The translations under genes and the position numbers were made by a program. A stretch of DNA of 64,000 bases. Source: Rhizobium sp. BT03. GTDB taxonomy: Bacteria > Pseudomonadota > Alphaproteobacteria > Rhizobiales > Rhizobiaceae. Below are positions 26,116 through 36,000 of the stretch, one piece after another (the first letter of the stretch is position 1; each line of letters opens with the position of its first letter). Under the pieces are notes generated by a model, which had not been told where the DNA came from, searched no databases, and worked only from the letters and a program-made list of their open reading frames with translations. The stretch covers positions 62,001 to 126,000 of the forward strand of contig NZ_CP125640.1 in NCBI RefSeq assembly GCF_030053155.1, given 5' to 3'.

Positions 26116-28575
26116 GTGACGCAACAACCGCCCCCCTCCAGCATCGACCTTTCCGGTTCGTGGCAGCTCGCCTCCGTCGACGGAGAGATTCGCACTGTGA
26201 TCACGCTGCCGGGCGACGTGCATACCGCGCTCCACCGCGCAAGCTTGATCCCCGATCCCTATTTCGGCCGCAACGAGGAGAAGGTGCAGTGGGTTGCCCA
26301 GCGCGAATGGGTGGTCGAGCGCAGCTTCACGCTGCAGGAGGTCGAAGGCGACTGGTATCTCGATATTGATTATCTTGACACGGTCGCCAGCGTCCATGTC
26401 AACGGCTTCCTGGCGCTCGAAGCCGATAACAGCTTCCGCCGCTACCGGCCCGATGTTTCCAGCATGTTGAAAACGGGCGACAACGTCATCCGTATCGTCT
26501 TCGCCTCCAACCCCGCCGTTGGCGCCGAGCGCCAGAAGAAGCAGCCTTTCTATATCCCGTACAGTACCGGGAATTCGCCGATCCCCGACGGCAATATGCT
26601 GCGCAAGCCGCAATGCCATTTCGGCTGGGACTGGAATATCGCCGTTGCGCCGTTCGGCCTTTACGGCACGATCTCGCTGAAAAAGCTCGAGACCGCGCGC
26701 ATCGAGCATGTGGTCACCCGCCAGAGCCATAATTTCGACGGTTCGGTCGATCTGACGGTGACGGCGACGCTCTATTCCAAGGGGCCGAGCATTGCCCAGG
26801 TCTATTTCGATCTCGACGGCGAGCGGGTGCGCCTCGATGTCGGCGTCCATGGCGAGACCCATGTTCACCACCTCTTCCATATCGACAATCCGCGGCTTTG
26901 GTGGCCTTCCGGCAGCGGCGAGCAGGCGCTCTACAGGCTGGCCGTCGAATTGCCGACCGATGAGGTGACGAAGCAGATCGGCCTTCGCACCATCGAGCTG
27001 ATCACCACGCCGGATGCATCAGGCAGCCGCTTCGCCTTCAAGGTCAACGGCCGCGAGATCTTCTGCCGCGGCGCCAACTGGATCCCGGCCGACGCGCTCT
27101 ATTCGCTATCGTCGCCCGAGAAGACCCAGGATCTGCTGCAATCGGCGAAAGCCGCCAACATGAATATGATCCGCGTCTGGGGCGGCGGCTTCTACGAGCA
27201 GGATCATTTCTACGATCTCTGCGACCGGCTGGGCCTGATGGTCTGGCAGGACTTCATGTTCGCCTGCAACCTCTATCCCTCGACCGACGACTTCCTCGGC
27301 AATGTGGCGATCGAGGTCGATTACCAGGTGCGCCGGCTCTCCTCGCACCCCTCGATCGTGCTCTGGTGCGGCGACAACGAACTGGTTGGCGCACTCACCT
27401 GGTTCGAAGAATCGCGCAAGGACCGCGACCGCTATCTCGTCTCTTACGACCGCCTCAACCGGACGATCGAGCAGGCGGTGAAGAAGGCGCTGCCGGGCGC
27501 GCTCTGGTGGCCGTCGAGCCCGGCTTCCGGCTATCTCGATTTCGGCGATGCCTGGCATGCCGACGGATCCGGCGACATGCATTACTGGTCGGTCTGGCAC
27601 GATAACAAGTCGTTCGACAATTACCGTTCGGTGCGGCCGCGCTTCTGCTCGGAATTCGGCTTCCAGTCCTATACCTCGCTGCCCGTCATCAAGACCTATG
27701 CCGAGGAGAAGGACATGAATGTCGCTTCCCCGGTCATGGAGCTGCACCAGAAGAATGCCGGCGGCAATGAGCGCATCGCCGGCACGATGTTCCGTTATTT
27801 CCGCTTCCCCAAGGATTTCCCGAACTTCGTCTATCTCTCGCAGATCCAGCAGGGGCTGGCCATCAAGACGGCGGTGGAATACTGGCGGTCGCTCAAACCC
27901 CATTGCATGGGCACGATCTACTGGCAGCTGAACGACACTTGGCCGGTCGCCTCGTGGTCGAGCCTCGACTATGGCGGCCGCTGGAAAGCGATGCATTATC
28001 TCGTCAAGCGTTTCTTCCAGCCGGTCGCGGTTGCCGCCATTCCTTCCGAGGACGGTAAGACGATCCGTTTTTCCCTGGTCAACGACACGCTTGAAGATGT
28101 CAGCATCGATCTTTCGATGTCTATCCTGACGATGAAAGGCGAACGTCGGCACCTGAAAGACGTGCAAGCTGTATGCTCGCCGGATGCGGCGGTGACGGCT
28201 GCGACAATCGACGTCTCCGACATTGACGAGGGCACGCTGCTTGCCTGGCATTTCACCGCATCGAATGGCATGGGCGGCGAGGGGCATTACGTCAACGGCA
28301 CCTATAAGGCGTTGGAATTGGAGCCTTCGGGCCTGACCGTTACCCACGAATATGTCGAGGAAAGCGGCGCGATCGATATCAACGTCACCGCCAGGGGACT
28401 TGCGCTCTTCGTGATGATCGAGAGCGAGACGGACGGCAAGTATTCCGACAACGCCTTCGATCTTGCGGCCGGCGAGAGCCGCCGCATCACCTTTACCCCG
28501 GCGCGGCCGCTCGATCGCGGCGCGCTTCCGGAGTTCCGGTTCTACGACCTGCATTCCTGCCAATCGGCGGATTGA
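26116..28575 (+). CDS. GH2 beta-mannosidase
   Basis: This 819-residue family GH2 enzyme begins with a sugar-binding jelly-roll domain (IDLSGSWQLASVDGEI; PGDVHTALHRASLIPDPYFG is the beta-mannosidase pattern), followed by an immunoglobulin-like domain and the TIM barrel. The acid/base is the Glu of WCGDNE near residue 420 and the nucleophile is the Glu of FCSEFGFQS near residue 515. It cleaves non-reducing beta-mannose from manno-oligosaccharides. No signal peptide is seen, so it is cytoplasmic and acts after transport. The start is GTG at 26116. It is followed 38 bp later by the isomerase gene, suggesting one unit to 30517. Confidence 0.93.
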   Translation: MTQQPPPSSIDLSGSWQLASVDGEIRTVITLPGDVHTALHRASLIPDPYFGRNEEKVQWVAQREWVVERSFTLQEVEGDWYLDIDYLDTVASVHVNGFLALEADNSFRRYRPDVSSMLKTGDNVIRIVFASNPAVGAERQKKQPFYIPYSTGNSPIPDGNMLRKPQCHFGWDWNIAVAPFGLYGTISLKKLETARIEHVVTRQSHNFDGSVDLTVTATLYSKGPSIAQVYFDLDGERVRLDVGVHGETHVHHLFHIDNPRLWWPSGSGEQALYRLAVELPTDEVTKQIGLRTIELITTPDASGSRFAFKVNGREIFCRGANWIPADALYSLSSPEKTQDLLQSAKAANMNMIRVWGGGFYEQDHFYDLCDRLGLMVWQDFMFACNLYPSTDDFLGNVAIEVDYQVRRLSSHPSIVLWCGDNELVGALTWFEESRKDRDRYLVSYDRLNRTIEQAVKKALPGALWWPSSPASGYLDFGDAWHADGSGDMHYWSVWHDNKSFDNYRSVRPRFCSEFGFQSYTSLPVIKTYAEEKDMNVASPVMELHQKNAGGNERIAGTMFRYFRFPKDFPNFVYLSQIQQGLAIKTAVEYWRSLKPHCMGTIYWQLNDTWPVASWSSLDYGGRWKAMHYLVKRFFQPVAVAAIPSEDGKTIRFSLVNDTLEDVSIDLSMSILTMKGERRHLKDVQAVCSPDAAVTAATIDVSDIDEGTLLAWHFTASNGMGGEGHYVNGTYKALELEPSGLTVTHEYVEESGAIDINVTARGLALFVMIESETDGKYSDNAFDLAAGESRRITFTPARPLDRGALPEFRFYDLHSCQSAD

Positions 28576-28613
28576 TCTTCCCAAGCATGGGCACGAGGCC
28601 CAAGGAGAATATG

Positions 28614-29375
28614 ATGACGAAACTTAGCTACCAGCTGTACAGCGCCCGCAATTTCCAGCCCTATTCGGTGATTTTCGAAAAGCTCGGCAAGGCGGGCTAT
28701 GCCGAGGTCGAAGGCTTCGGCGGCATCTATGCCGATCTCGACGATGCCGGACTGAAGAGCCTCCGCGCCGATCTCGACAAGAACGGCCTGGTGATGGCGA
28801 CCGGCCATTTCAGCCCGGATTTCCTGGAGAAGGACGTGCAGAAGTCGCTGAACATTGCCAAGATTCTCGGCATGGATTCGATCTATGCGCCGCATCTGGC
28901 AGCTGACCAGCGCCCCTCCGACGCCGCCGGCTGGACCGCCTTCGGCAAGCGTCTGCAGGAGATGAGCAAGCCTTACAAGGAAGCCGGCTACGAATTCGGC
29001 TGGCATAATCACGATTTCGAATTCGTCAAGCTGGCCGACGGCTCGCTGCCGATCGAGCGCATCTTCGAAGGCGCGCCGGATATTTCCTGGGAAGCCGATA
29101 TTGCCTGGGTCATTCGCGGCGGTGCCGATCCGTTCGCCTGGGTCGAGAAGCTCGGGCCGCGCATCACTGCAGTCCACGTCAAGGATATTGCGCCGGCCGG
29201 CGAAGCGACGGATGAGGACGGCTGGGCCGATGTCGGCCATGGCAAGGTCGAGTGGGCGAAGCTGATTGCGGCCCTGCGCGCCACCAAGGCCAAGCACTTC
29301 GTCGTCGAACATGACAATCCCAAAGACATCGACCGCAACATCAGCCGCTCGATTGCATCCTTCCAGACTTATTGA
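28614..29375 (+). CDS. Sugar phosphate isomerase/epimerase-like TIM-barrel protein
   Basis: This 253-residue xylose-isomerase-like (AP endonuclease 2 fold) protein has the metal-site patterns EVEGFGG, FGWHNHDFEF, EADIAWV and AVHVKDIAP. These are typical of the IolE/IolH/YcjR-type sugar isomerase or epimerase group. Two ATG codons lie in a row; the second, at 28614, is better spaced from AAGGAG. It precedes the Gfo/Idh/MocA dehydrogenase by 8 bp, a frequent pairing for rearranging keto- or aldosugars. The exact substrate is unknown. Confidence 0.85.
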   Translation: MTKLSYQLYSARNFQPYSVIFEKLGKAGYAEVEGFGGIYADLDDAGLKSLRADLDKNGLVMATGHFSPDFLEKDVQKSLNIAKILGMDSIYAPHLAADQRPSDAAGWTAFGKRLQEMSKPYKEAGYEFGWHNHDFEFVKLADGSLPIERIFEGAPDISWEADIAWVIRGGADPFAWVEKLGPRITAVHVKDIAPAGEATDEDGWADVGHGKVEWAKLIAALRATKAKHFVVEHDNPKDIDRNISRSIASFQTY

Positions 29376-29383
29376 GGCACATC

Positions 29384-30517
29384 ATGACCAGGGAACTTGG
29401 CGTCGGCATCATCGGATGCGGCAATATCTCTACCACCTATTTTTCACTGGCACCGCTCTTCAAGGGGCTGAAGGTGCTGGCCTGCGCCGATATCAACGTC
29501 CAGGCGGCCGAGGCACGCGCCAAGGAATATGGCGTCAAAGCGCAGACGATCGACGAGCTTCTCGCCAATGACGAGATCGACGTCGTCGTCAACCTGACGA
29601 TTCCGGATGCGCATTTCCGGGTGTCGAAGTCGATCCTCGAGGCCGGAAAACACGTCTATTCCGAAAAGCCGCTGGTGCTTTCGCTTGAGGAGGGTGAAGA
29701 GCTTCGCCGCATCGCCAAGGCGAAGAACCTCGCAGTCGGCTGCGCGCCCGACACGTTCCTCGGCGGCGCCCATCAGCTTGCCCGCAAGTTCATCGACGAC
29801 GGCGGCATCGGCCGGGTGACGTCGGGAGCCTGCTATGTGATGAGCCCCGGCATGGAGATGTGGCATCCGAACCCGGATTTCTTCTTCCTGCCGGGCGGCG
29901 GCCCGATCCTCGATCTCGGCCCCTATTACATCGCCAACCTGATCAACCTGATCGGCCCGGTGAAACGTGTCGGCGCCATGACCTCGATGGCGTCGCCGAC
30001 CCGCACCATCACCAGTCAGCCGCGCAACGGCGAGATCATCCCGGTCAAGACGCCGACGACGATCCAGGCACTGCTCGAATTCGTCAGCGGCGCCACGGTG
30101 ACGCTGACGGCGAGCTGGGATGTATGGTCGCATCGTCACGCCAATATGGAGCTCTACGGCACCGACGGCTCGCTCTACGTGCCGGATCCGAATTTCTTCG
30201 GCGGCACCGTCGAGGCAAGCGGCCGCGACAAGGATATCAAGCCGCTCGAGGACTGGAAGCATCCGTTCGGCAAGATCAACCAGGAAAGCCCGAGCGGCTC
30301 GCGCGCCAATTACCGCACGGCCGGCCTTGCCGACATGGCGATGTCGCTGATCGAAGGCCGCGATGCACGCTGCTCGCTCGACCGTACGCTGCACGGGGTC
30401 GACGTGATGACCTCGATCCTGAAATCGGGCGAGGAGGGGCGTTTCATCGATCTCACCACGACCTGCACGCAGCCGGCGGCGCTCGGTATCGACGAGGCGC
30501 AGGCGCTGTTGAAGTGA
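29384..30517 (+). CDS. Gfo/Idh/MocA-family sugar dehydrogenase
   Basis: This 377-residue oxidoreductase has an N-terminal Rossmann fold (LGVGIIGCGNISTTYFSLAP), NLTIPDAHFRVSKSILEAGK and the catalytic-type EKPLVLS lysine motif near residue 95. The C-terminal alpha/beta domain binds substrate (GGPILDLGPYYIANLINL). ATG at 29384 follows GAGG at six bases; an upstream TTG overlaps the previous stop. With the adjacent isomerase it likely oxidises and rearranges a sugar freed by the glycosidases. A family A palindrome follows. Confidence 0.88.
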   Translation: MTRELGVGIIGCGNISTTYFSLAPLFKGLKVLACADINVQAAEARAKEYGVKAQTIDELLANDEIDVVVNLTIPDAHFRVSKSILEAGKHVYSEKPLVLSLEEGEELRRIAKAKNLAVGCAPDTFLGGAHQLARKFIDDGGIGRVTSGACYVMSPGMEMWHPNPDFFFLPGGGPILDLGPYYIANLINLIGPVKRVGAMTSMASPTRTITSQPRNGEIIPVKTPTTIQALLEFVSGATVTLTASWDVWSHRHANMELYGTDGSLYVPDPNFFGGTVEASGRDKDIKPLEDWKHPFGKINQESPSGSRANYRTAGLADMAMSLIEGRDARCSLDRTLHGVDVMTSILKSGEEGRFIDLTTTCTQPAALGIDEAQALLK

Positions 30518-30558
30518 TAGGATAGCGCGCGTCTGCCCGGCGCGCGCTCCCAAGCTTC

Positions 30559-30630
30559 CGTCATCCTCGGGCTTGTCCCGAGGATCTGCCGCGCTGTTAG
30601 CAGATCCTCGGGACAAGCCCGAGGATGACG
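30559..30630. repeat. Perfect palindrome, family A repeat (copy 3)
   Basis: Two perfect 31-bp arms (30559-30589 and 30600-30630) with a 10-bp loop share the core CGTCATCCTCGGGCTTGTCC with the copies at 7843 and 25886. It lies in the 206-bp gap between the dehydrogenase and the aldo-keto reductase; the rest of the gap shows nothing certain. Confidence 0.93.
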
Positions 30631-30723
30631 ACGTTGGAAGGTGGAGATGTTTTTAGCTTTCGGCCGCCGCTCAGGACGGATACGAAAGGGAAGCAATTTT
30701 AGACAGGTTCAGGAGACTTCCAA

Positions 30724-31755
30724 ATGAGCTGGCAACCAGCCGCAGACCGTTATTCGAAGATGAAATATAATCGGGTCGGCCGTTCCGGCCTGAAGCTGCC
30801 AGCCGTTTCCCTCGGCCTCTGGCACAATTTCGGCGGCGACACGCCGCGTGACCGCAAGATCGACATGTGCCGTACGGCCTTCGACCTCGGCATCACCCAT
30901 TTCGATCTCGCCAACAATTACGGTCCGCCGCCCGGCAGCGCCGAGACCGCTTTCGGCGAGATCCTGCGCACCGAATTTTCCGGCCTCCGCGACGAGCTGA
31001 TCATCTCCTCCAAGGCCGGCTACGACATGTGGCCGGGCCCTTACGGCGAGTGGGGCAGCCGCAAATATCTGATCGCCTCCTGCGACCAGAGCCTGAAGCG
31101 CATGGGCCTCGATTATGTCGACATCTTCTATTCCCACCGTTTCGACCCCGATACCCCGCTGGAAGAGACCTGCGGCGCGCTCGACCATATCGTCCGCTCC
31201 GGCCGGGCGCTTTATGTCGGCATCTCCTCCTACAATTCGCAGCGTAGCCGCGAAGCCTCCGCCATCCTTAAGGATCTCGGTACGCCCTGCCTGATCCACC
31301 AGCCGAGCTATTCGATGCTCAACCGCTGGGTCGAGGACGACAGACTGCTCGATACGCTCGACGAGGTCGGCATGGGTTCGATCGTGTTCTCGCCGCTCGC
31401 CCAGGGCATGCTGACGACGAAGTATCTCGGCGGTATTCCCGATGACAGCCGCGCGGCGCAGAACCATTTCCTGAAACGCGACTTCATCCGTCCTTCGATC
31501 ATCGACAATATCGGGAAGCTCAACGAGATCGCCGAGAAGCGCGGCCAGACGCTGGCGCAAATGGCGATCGCCTGGGTGCTGCGCGGCGGACGCGTGACCT
31601 CGGCACTGATCGGCGCCAGCCGCTCGGCGCAGATCGTCGATTGCGTCAAGGCGCTGGATAATCTGGAATTTTCGGCCGAGGAGCTTGCAGAGATCGACGT
31701 CTATGCCCGTGAGGCGGATATCAATCTTTGGGCGAAGTCGGCGGAGCGGGAGTAG
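30724..31755 (+). CDS. Aldo/keto reductase (YghZ-like)
   Basis: This 343-residue aldo-keto reductase has the catalytic Tyr in FDLANNYGPPPGSAE (Asp, Tyr), the Lys in ISSKAGYDMWPGPYGEWGS and the His in DIFYSHRFDP. The GYDMWPGPYG insertion is typical of the YghZ (L-glyceraldehyde 3-phosphate reductase) group. It would reduce an aldehyde or sugar with NADPH. It begins ATGAGCTGG after AGGAGACTTCCAA. It is part of the sugar island by position and orientation, though palindromes on both sides may make it a separate transcript. Confidence 0.88.
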   Translation: MSWQPAADRYSKMKYNRVGRSGLKLPAVSLGLWHNFGGDTPRDRKIDMCRTAFDLGITHFDLANNYGPPPGSAETAFGEILRTEFSGLRDELIISSKAGYDMWPGPYGEWGSRKYLIASCDQSLKRMGLDYVDIFYSHRFDPDTPLEETCGALDHIVRSGRALYVGISSYNSQRSREASAILKDLGTPCLIHQPSYSMLNRWVEDDRLLDTLDEVGMGSIVFSPLAQGMLTTKYLGGIPDDSRAAQNHFLKRDFIRPSIIDNIGKLNEIAEKRGQTLAQMAIAWVLRGGRVTSALIGASRSAQIVDCVKALDNLEFSAEELAEIDVYAREADINLWAKSAERE

Positions 31756-31809
31756 GGAAGGCGAGAGAGCGATCCACAGAAGAGTGGAGACTGAGGGTTG
31801 CCACCATCT

Positions 31810-31927
31810 CCCTCATCTCTGTGCTCGTCACAGAGATCCAGCCAGCCCAAGTCATTGGGCTGAAAAGACTCTTTTGCCGCGCAGACGCGCGGCGGCTGGA
31901 TTCCTGTGACGAGCACAGGAATGAGGG
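31810..31927. repeat. Palindromic intergenic repeat, family B
   Basis: Outer arms CCCTCATCTCTGTGCTCGTC (from 31810) and its near complement ending AATGAGGG (to 31927) enclose an inner part with further inverted segments (GCCCAA ... TTGGGC, and CGCGCAGACGCGCG). The structure is a 118-bp stem with an interrupted centre, different in sequence from family A. It fills most of the 240-bp gap before the GH43 gene. Confidence 0.85.
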
Positions 31928-31995
31928 TGGGGAGGTGAGGTAACCGCCTACATTTGACGTACGTACCACATATAAACCTCGGAGGAGGCCGCATC

Positions 31996-33609
31996 ATGAT
32001 CCGCAATCCCATCCTGCCCGGGTTCAACCCGGATCCGTCGATCTGCCGCGTCGGCGCGGATTATTATATCGCCACCTCCACCTTCGAATGGTACCCTGGG
32101 GTGCAGATCCACCATTCGCGCGATCTGGTGAACTGGACGCTGGTGCGCCGGCCGCTGGAGCGCCGGTCGCAGCTCGACATGCGCGGCAATCCCGACAGCT
32201 GTGGTATCTGGGCGCCGTGCCTTTCCTATGCCGACGGGCAGTTCTGGCTCGTCTATACCGATGTCAAGCGCTTCGACGGCAGTTTCAAGGATGCGCCGAA
32301 CTACATCGTCACCGCTCCCTCGATCGAGGCCGAATGGTCCGACCCCGTCTATGTCAATTCCTCCGGCTTCGACCCCTCGCTCTTCCATGATGATGACGGC
32401 CGCAAGTGGTTCCTCAACATGCAGTGGAATCATCGCACCGAGAGCTATGGCGGCTCACCGAAATCGCCGGCCTTCGACGGCATCCTGCTGCAGGAATGGG
32501 ACCCGGCGACCAAGGCGCTGAAGGGGCCGGTCAGGAACATCTTCGCCGGCAGCCCGCTCGGCCTCGTCGAGGGCCCGCATCTCTTCAAGAAGAACGGCTG
32601 GTATTATCTGACGACCGCCGAAGGCGGTACCGGCTACGACCACGCCGTCACCATGGCGCGGTCGCGAGCGATCGACGGACCCTATGAGATGCACCCGAAC
32701 ATGCATCTCATCACCTCCAAGGATCATCCGGGGGCGGTGCTGCAGCGGGCGGGCCATGGCCAATATGTCGAGACGCCTGATGGTGAGGCCTATCACACCC
32801 ATCTCTGCGGTCGGCCGCTGCCGCCGAAGCGGCGCTGCACGCTGGGGCGGGAGACGAGCCTGCAGAGGTGCGTCTGGCGCGACGATGACTGGCTCTATCT
32901 CGAAAACGGCACCTCGGTGCCCGATGTCGATGTGCCCGGTCTCTTCGGCGCCGTGCCTGCGGAAAAGCCGATGCGCAGCGAATACGGCTTCGACGGCGGC
33001 ACGCTACCGGCCGATTTCCAGTGGCTGCGCACGCCTGAGCCCGAGCGCATCTTCAACCTGACGGACCGTCCCGGCTATCTCAGGCTGATCGGGCGAGAAA
33101 GCGTCGGTTCCTGGTTCGAGCAGTCGCTGGTCGCCCGCCGCCAGGAGCATCACAGCTTCCGCGCCGAGACCGTGGTCGAGTTTTCGCCCGATACTTATCA
33201 GCAGGTCGCGGGGCTGACGCATTATTACAACCGCCACAAGTTCCACGCCGTTGCCGTGACGCTGCACGAAACACTCGGCCGCTGTGTGACGATCCTGTCC
33301 TGCAACGGCGATTATCCGAACGGACGCCTCAGCTTCCCCGCCGAAAGCGGCGTGGCGATCCCAGTCGAGGGCCGTGTCCAACTCGCCATGGAAATCCGCG
33401 AGAACGACCTGCAATTCTTCTGGCAGACCGAGGGCAAGGGCGCCTGGCAGCCGATCGGCCCGATCCTCGACGCCGGCATGATTTCCGATGAGGGCGGCCG
33501 CGGCGAACACGGCTCCTTCACCGGCGCCTTTACTGGTGTGTTTGCCTTCGATACGTCGGGGAGAGGGAAGGTCGCGGATTTCGACTGGTTCAATTATGAT
33601 GAGTTATGA
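31996..33609 (+). CDS. GH43 glycosidase (beta-xylosidase type)
   Basis: This 537-residue family GH43 enzyme starts NPILPGFNPDPSICRVG, where the first Asp is the catalytic base. GFDPSLFHDDDGRKW carries the second Asp and GLVEGPHLFKKNGWYYL the acid Glu. A C-terminal beta-sandwich (residues ~330-537) is typical of XynB-like GH43 beta-xylosidases. ATG at 31996 follows GGAGGA. No signal peptide, so it acts inside the cell. Alpha-L-arabinofuranosidase is the alternative activity. It closes the sugar island. Confidence 0.92.
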   Translation: MIRNPILPGFNPDPSICRVGADYYIATSTFEWYPGVQIHHSRDLVNWTLVRRPLERRSQLDMRGNPDSCGIWAPCLSYADGQFWLVYTDVKRFDGSFKDAPNYIVTAPSIEAEWSDPVYVNSSGFDPSLFHDDDGRKWFLNMQWNHRTESYGGSPKSPAFDGILLQEWDPATKALKGPVRNIFAGSPLGLVEGPHLFKKNGWYYLTTAEGGTGYDHAVTMARSRAIDGPYEMHPNMHLITSKDHPGAVLQRAGHGQYVETPDGEAYHTHLCGRPLPPKRRCTLGRETSLQRCVWRDDDWLYLENGTSVPDVDVPGLFGAVPAEKPMRSEYGFDGGTLPADFQWLRTPEPERIFNLTDRPGYLRLIGRESVGSWFEQSLVARRQEHHSFRAETVVEFSPDTYQQVAGLTHYYNRHKFHAVAVTLHETLGRCVTILSCNGDYPNGRLSFPAESGVAIPVEGRVQLAMEIRENDLQFFWQTEGKGAWQPIGPILDAGMISDEGGRGEHGSFTGAFTGVFAFDTSGRGKVADFDWFNYDEL

Positions 33610-33680
33610 GGGGGGCTTGAGAGGCATGGTACGTCTCAATTGCCTTTCGCTTGCGCTCAAGGCGTTCGTCGCTGATGCTC

Positions 33681-33809
33681 CTCACCCCCCTCATCTGGCC
33701 TGATGGGCATCTTCTCCCCGCTGGGGAGAAGGGGGAGCAAGCCGCACGCTGCCACGATTCCCTTCTCCCCAGCGGGGAGAAGATGCCGGCAGGCAGATGA
33801 GGGGGTGAG
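33681..33809. repeat. Palindromic intergenic repeat, family C
   Basis: The left part runs CTCACCCCCCTCATCTG and CATCTTCTCCCCGCTGGGGA. The right part repeats it inverted, as CCCTTCTCCCCAGCGGGGAG and CAGATGAGGGGGTGAG. Each arm also contains its own small palindrome (TCCCCGCTGGGGA). The layout is that of a rhizobial extragenic palindromic element; no second copy is in this window. Confidence 0.88.
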
Positions 33810-33907
33810 CGACGATAGGGAGCGAATGCGCTGAGCGCAGGCGAAGGCAACTATGGCTGCACGCTGTGGCGGCACTATCCTCAAATACGTCAGGCTGGAT
33901 GAACCCA

Positions 33908-33937
33908 CCAAAAAAGAAAGCCGGCGCAAGGCCGGCT
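33908..33937 (-). terminator. Rho-independent terminator on the minus strand
   Basis: On the minus strand: AGCCGGC, 5-base loop, GCCGGCT followed by TTCTTTTTTGG. It is a proper terminator shape, but no minus-strand gene is recognised upstream (33938-34308). Confidence 0.75.
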
Positions 33938-34211
33938 AAGACGAACGCGGCTGAACAGGGGATGCTGGCCGGTTCCAAGCATTTCGTGACTGAACAATAA
34001 CTTTCACTACATGCCGAGGCAGCGAAAAAGGGTGCAACGAGAACACCCGGAGACGGCTCCGCGAAGGGGTGGGCAGCGGGGCGGATGCCGGTGCTGGCCT
34101 CGGCTCTGTTATCGGGCACGAAGATCACCGGATGATGACATCCGAAATCGACCGCAGTCTTTCTTTTCGCCGCCGCGTCGCCTGCGCCGGCGGCCGACGG
34201 TGTTAGCGGGG

Positions 34212-34230
34212 CGTGAATGCTGTGTTCACG
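34212..34230. promoter_or_regulatory. Inverted repeat upstream of the ABC exporter
   Basis: CGTGAA-N7-TTCACG, perfect 6-bp arms, 78 bp before the ABC ATPase start. It could be an operator; no candidate regulator is adjacent. Confidence 0.35.
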
Positions 34231-34308
34231 TCTCCAAGGATGTCAAAGCGTCATGAAGGCATTATATAGCGGGCCGAAGTAACACTTAAGAATCCGCAAG
34301 AGTACCGC

Positions 34309-35235
34309 ATGGCCCCCATCATTTCTGTTCAGAATCTCACCAAGACCTACGCCAATGGGTTTGAGGCACTGAAAGGCATCAACCTCAATGTCGAAAAGGG
34401 CGAGATCCTGGCGCTGCTCGGGCCGAACGGCGCGGGCAAGACGACACTGATCTCGATCATTTGCGGCATTGCCAATCCGACCGGCGGCAAGGTGCTGGTT
34501 GACGGCCACGACGTCGTCAAGGATTTCCGCGCCACCCGCGGAATGATCGGGCTGGTGCCGCAGGAGCTGACCACCGATCAGTTCGAGACGGTGTTCAATA
34601 CGGTGAGCTTTTCGCGCGGGCTGCATGGCAAGAAGGCCAATCCGGCTCATATTGAGAAGGTGCTGCGCGCCCTTTCGCTGTGGGACAAGAAGGACAATAT
34701 GCTGCGCCAGCTCTCGGGTGGCATGAAACGGCGGGTGCTGATCGCCAAGGCGCTCTCCCATGAGCCGGATATCCTGTTCCTGGATGAACCCACAGCCGGC
34801 GTCGACGTGACGCTGCGCAAGGATATGTGGCACGTGGTCGAGGAGCTTCGGGCCTCGGGCGTCACCATCATCCTGACCACTCATTATATCGAAGAGGCCG
34901 AAGAGATCGCCGACCGCGTCGGCGTCATCAACGGCGGGCAATTGCTGCTCGTCGAGGACAAGGCGGCGCTGATGGCCAAGCTCGGCCGCAAGCAGCTCAT
35001 TCTCGATCTCACCGAACCTTTGAGCCGCCTGCCGGATTGTTTTGCCGGCAACGGACTGACGCTGGAGGCGGACGGCGCCCGGCTGACCTATGATTTCGAT
35101 ACCGATAAGGAGCAGGAGAGCATCGGAACACTGCTGACCCGGCTCGGCGAGAACAATATTCATTTCAAGGATCTGTCGACGCGGCAGAGTTCGCTCGAAG
35201 ACATCTTCGTGGCGTTGGTGGGAGCGGCAAAATGA
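34309..35235 (+). CDS. ABC-2 type exporter ATPase
   Basis: This 308-residue ATPase of the drug/polysaccharide (NodI/DrrA-like) class has Walker [10 protein letters not shown] near residue 41, signature [15 protein letters not shown], Walker [13 protein letters not shown] and the H-loop [10 protein letters not shown] ~70-residue C-terminal extension follows (residues ~230-308). It overlaps the permease start by 4 bp (ATGA). Members of this class power two-component exporters for drugs, lipids or glycans; the substrate is not evident. It is not NodI itself, as no nod genes are near. Confidence 0.9.
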   Translation: MAPIISVQNLTKTYANGFEALKGINLNVEKGEILALLGPNGAGKTTLISIICGIANPTGGKVLVDGHDVVKDFRATRGMIGLVPQELTTDQFETVFNTVSFSRGLHGKKANPAHIEKVLRALSLWDKKDNMLRQLSGGMKRRVLIAKALSHEPDILFLDEPTAGVDVTLRKDMWHVVEELRASGVTIILTTHYIEEAEEIADRVGVINGGQLLLVEDKAALMAKLGRKQLILDLTEPLSRLPDCFAGNGLTLEADGARLTYDFDTDKEQESIGTLLTRLGENNIHFKDLSTRQSSLEDIFVALVGAAK

Positions 35236-35993
35236 ACGTCGAAGCAGTCAAATCGATCTATTTCTTCGAAATGGCGCGCACGCGCCGCACGCTGTTGCAG
35301 AGCGTTATCTCGCCTGTCATTTCGACTTCGCTCTATTTCATCGTCTTCGGTGCGGCGATCGGCTCGCGCATCCAGGAGGTGGAGGGCGTGTCTTACGGCG
35401 CTTTCATCACGCCCGGTCTGATCATGCTGACGCTGCTCGGCCAGTGCATCAGCAACGGCTCCTTCGGCATCTATTTCCCGAAATTCACCGGTACGATCTA
35501 TGAGGTGCTGTCGGCCCCGGTGGCGATGACGGAGATCCTGCTTGGTTACGTCGGGGCGGCGGCGACCAAGGGGATGATCATCGGCTTTATCATCCTGCTG
35601 ACCGCCAATCTCTTCGTCGACGTCAGGATCGAACATCCCTTCATGATGATCCTGTTCTTCCTGCTGACGGCAATCACCTTCAGCCTGTTCGGCTTCATGA
35701 TCGGCATCTGGGCCGGTAATTTCGAACAGCTGAACCTTATTCCGATGCTGGTCGTGCCGCCGCTGACCTTCCTCGGCGGCAGCTTCTATTCCATCAGCAT
35801 GCTGCCGCCCTTCTGGCAGGGGGTCAGCCACCTCAATCCGGTGCTCTATCTCGTCAGCGGCTTCCGCTGGAGTTTCTATGGGATCGCCGACGTCAACCCG
35901 GCGATCAGCCTGGCGATGATCACAGTGTTCCTGGCGATCTGCCTCGGCACGCTCGGCTGGATCTTCAAGACCGGCTACCGGCTGCGCAACTGA
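35232..35993 (+). CDS. ABC-2 type exporter permease
   Basis: This 253-residue inner-membrane protein has about six helices and the ABC-2 signature near residues 170-200 ([20 protein letters not shown], then [13 protein letters not shown]). It pairs with the ATPase encoded by the overlapping upstream gene to form a complete exporter. Length and topology are those of NodJ/YadH-type permeases. A palindrome follows the stop. Confidence 0.9.
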   Translation: MNVEAVKSIYFFEMARTRRTLLQSVISPVISTSLYFIVFGAAIGSRIQEVEGVSYGAFITPGLIMLTLLGQCISNGSFGIYFPKFTGTIYEVLSAPVAMTEILLGYVGAAATKGMIIGFIILLTANLFVDVRIEHPFMMILFFLLTAITFSLFGFMIGIWAGNFEQLNLIPMLVVPPLTFLGGSFYSISMLPPFWQGVSHLNPVLYLVSGFRWSFYGIADVNPAISLAMITVFLAICLGTLGWIFKTGYRLRN

Positions 35994-36000
35994 CGCTTGA

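Larger units (their letters stand above)
33610..34308. other. 699-bp intergenic stretch with repeats, no confident gene
   Basis: It contains the family C palindrome (33681-33809), a minus-strand terminator-like hairpin (33908-33937) and a 6-bp-arm inverted repeat near 34212-34230. Short reading frames on both strands run through the palindromes and look non-coding. The terminator without a gene suggests a minus-strand transcript starting somewhere in 33940-34300. Confidence 0.55.

Noticed and set aside
33899..34000. 33-residue plus-strand frame (MNPPKKKAGARPAK)
   Set aside because: It lies over the terminator stem, has no ribosome site and no known relative.
33691..34128. Minus-strand frame of ~145 residues in the gap before the ABC exporter
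   Set aside because: It runs through the family C palindrome and through a terminator stem, is rich in Ser, Ala and Pro, and lacks a ribosome site.
34309..35993. NodIJ lipo-oligosaccharide exporter
   Set aside because: The ABC-2 pair has the same architecture, but no nod box or nod genes are present and many other exporters share the fold.
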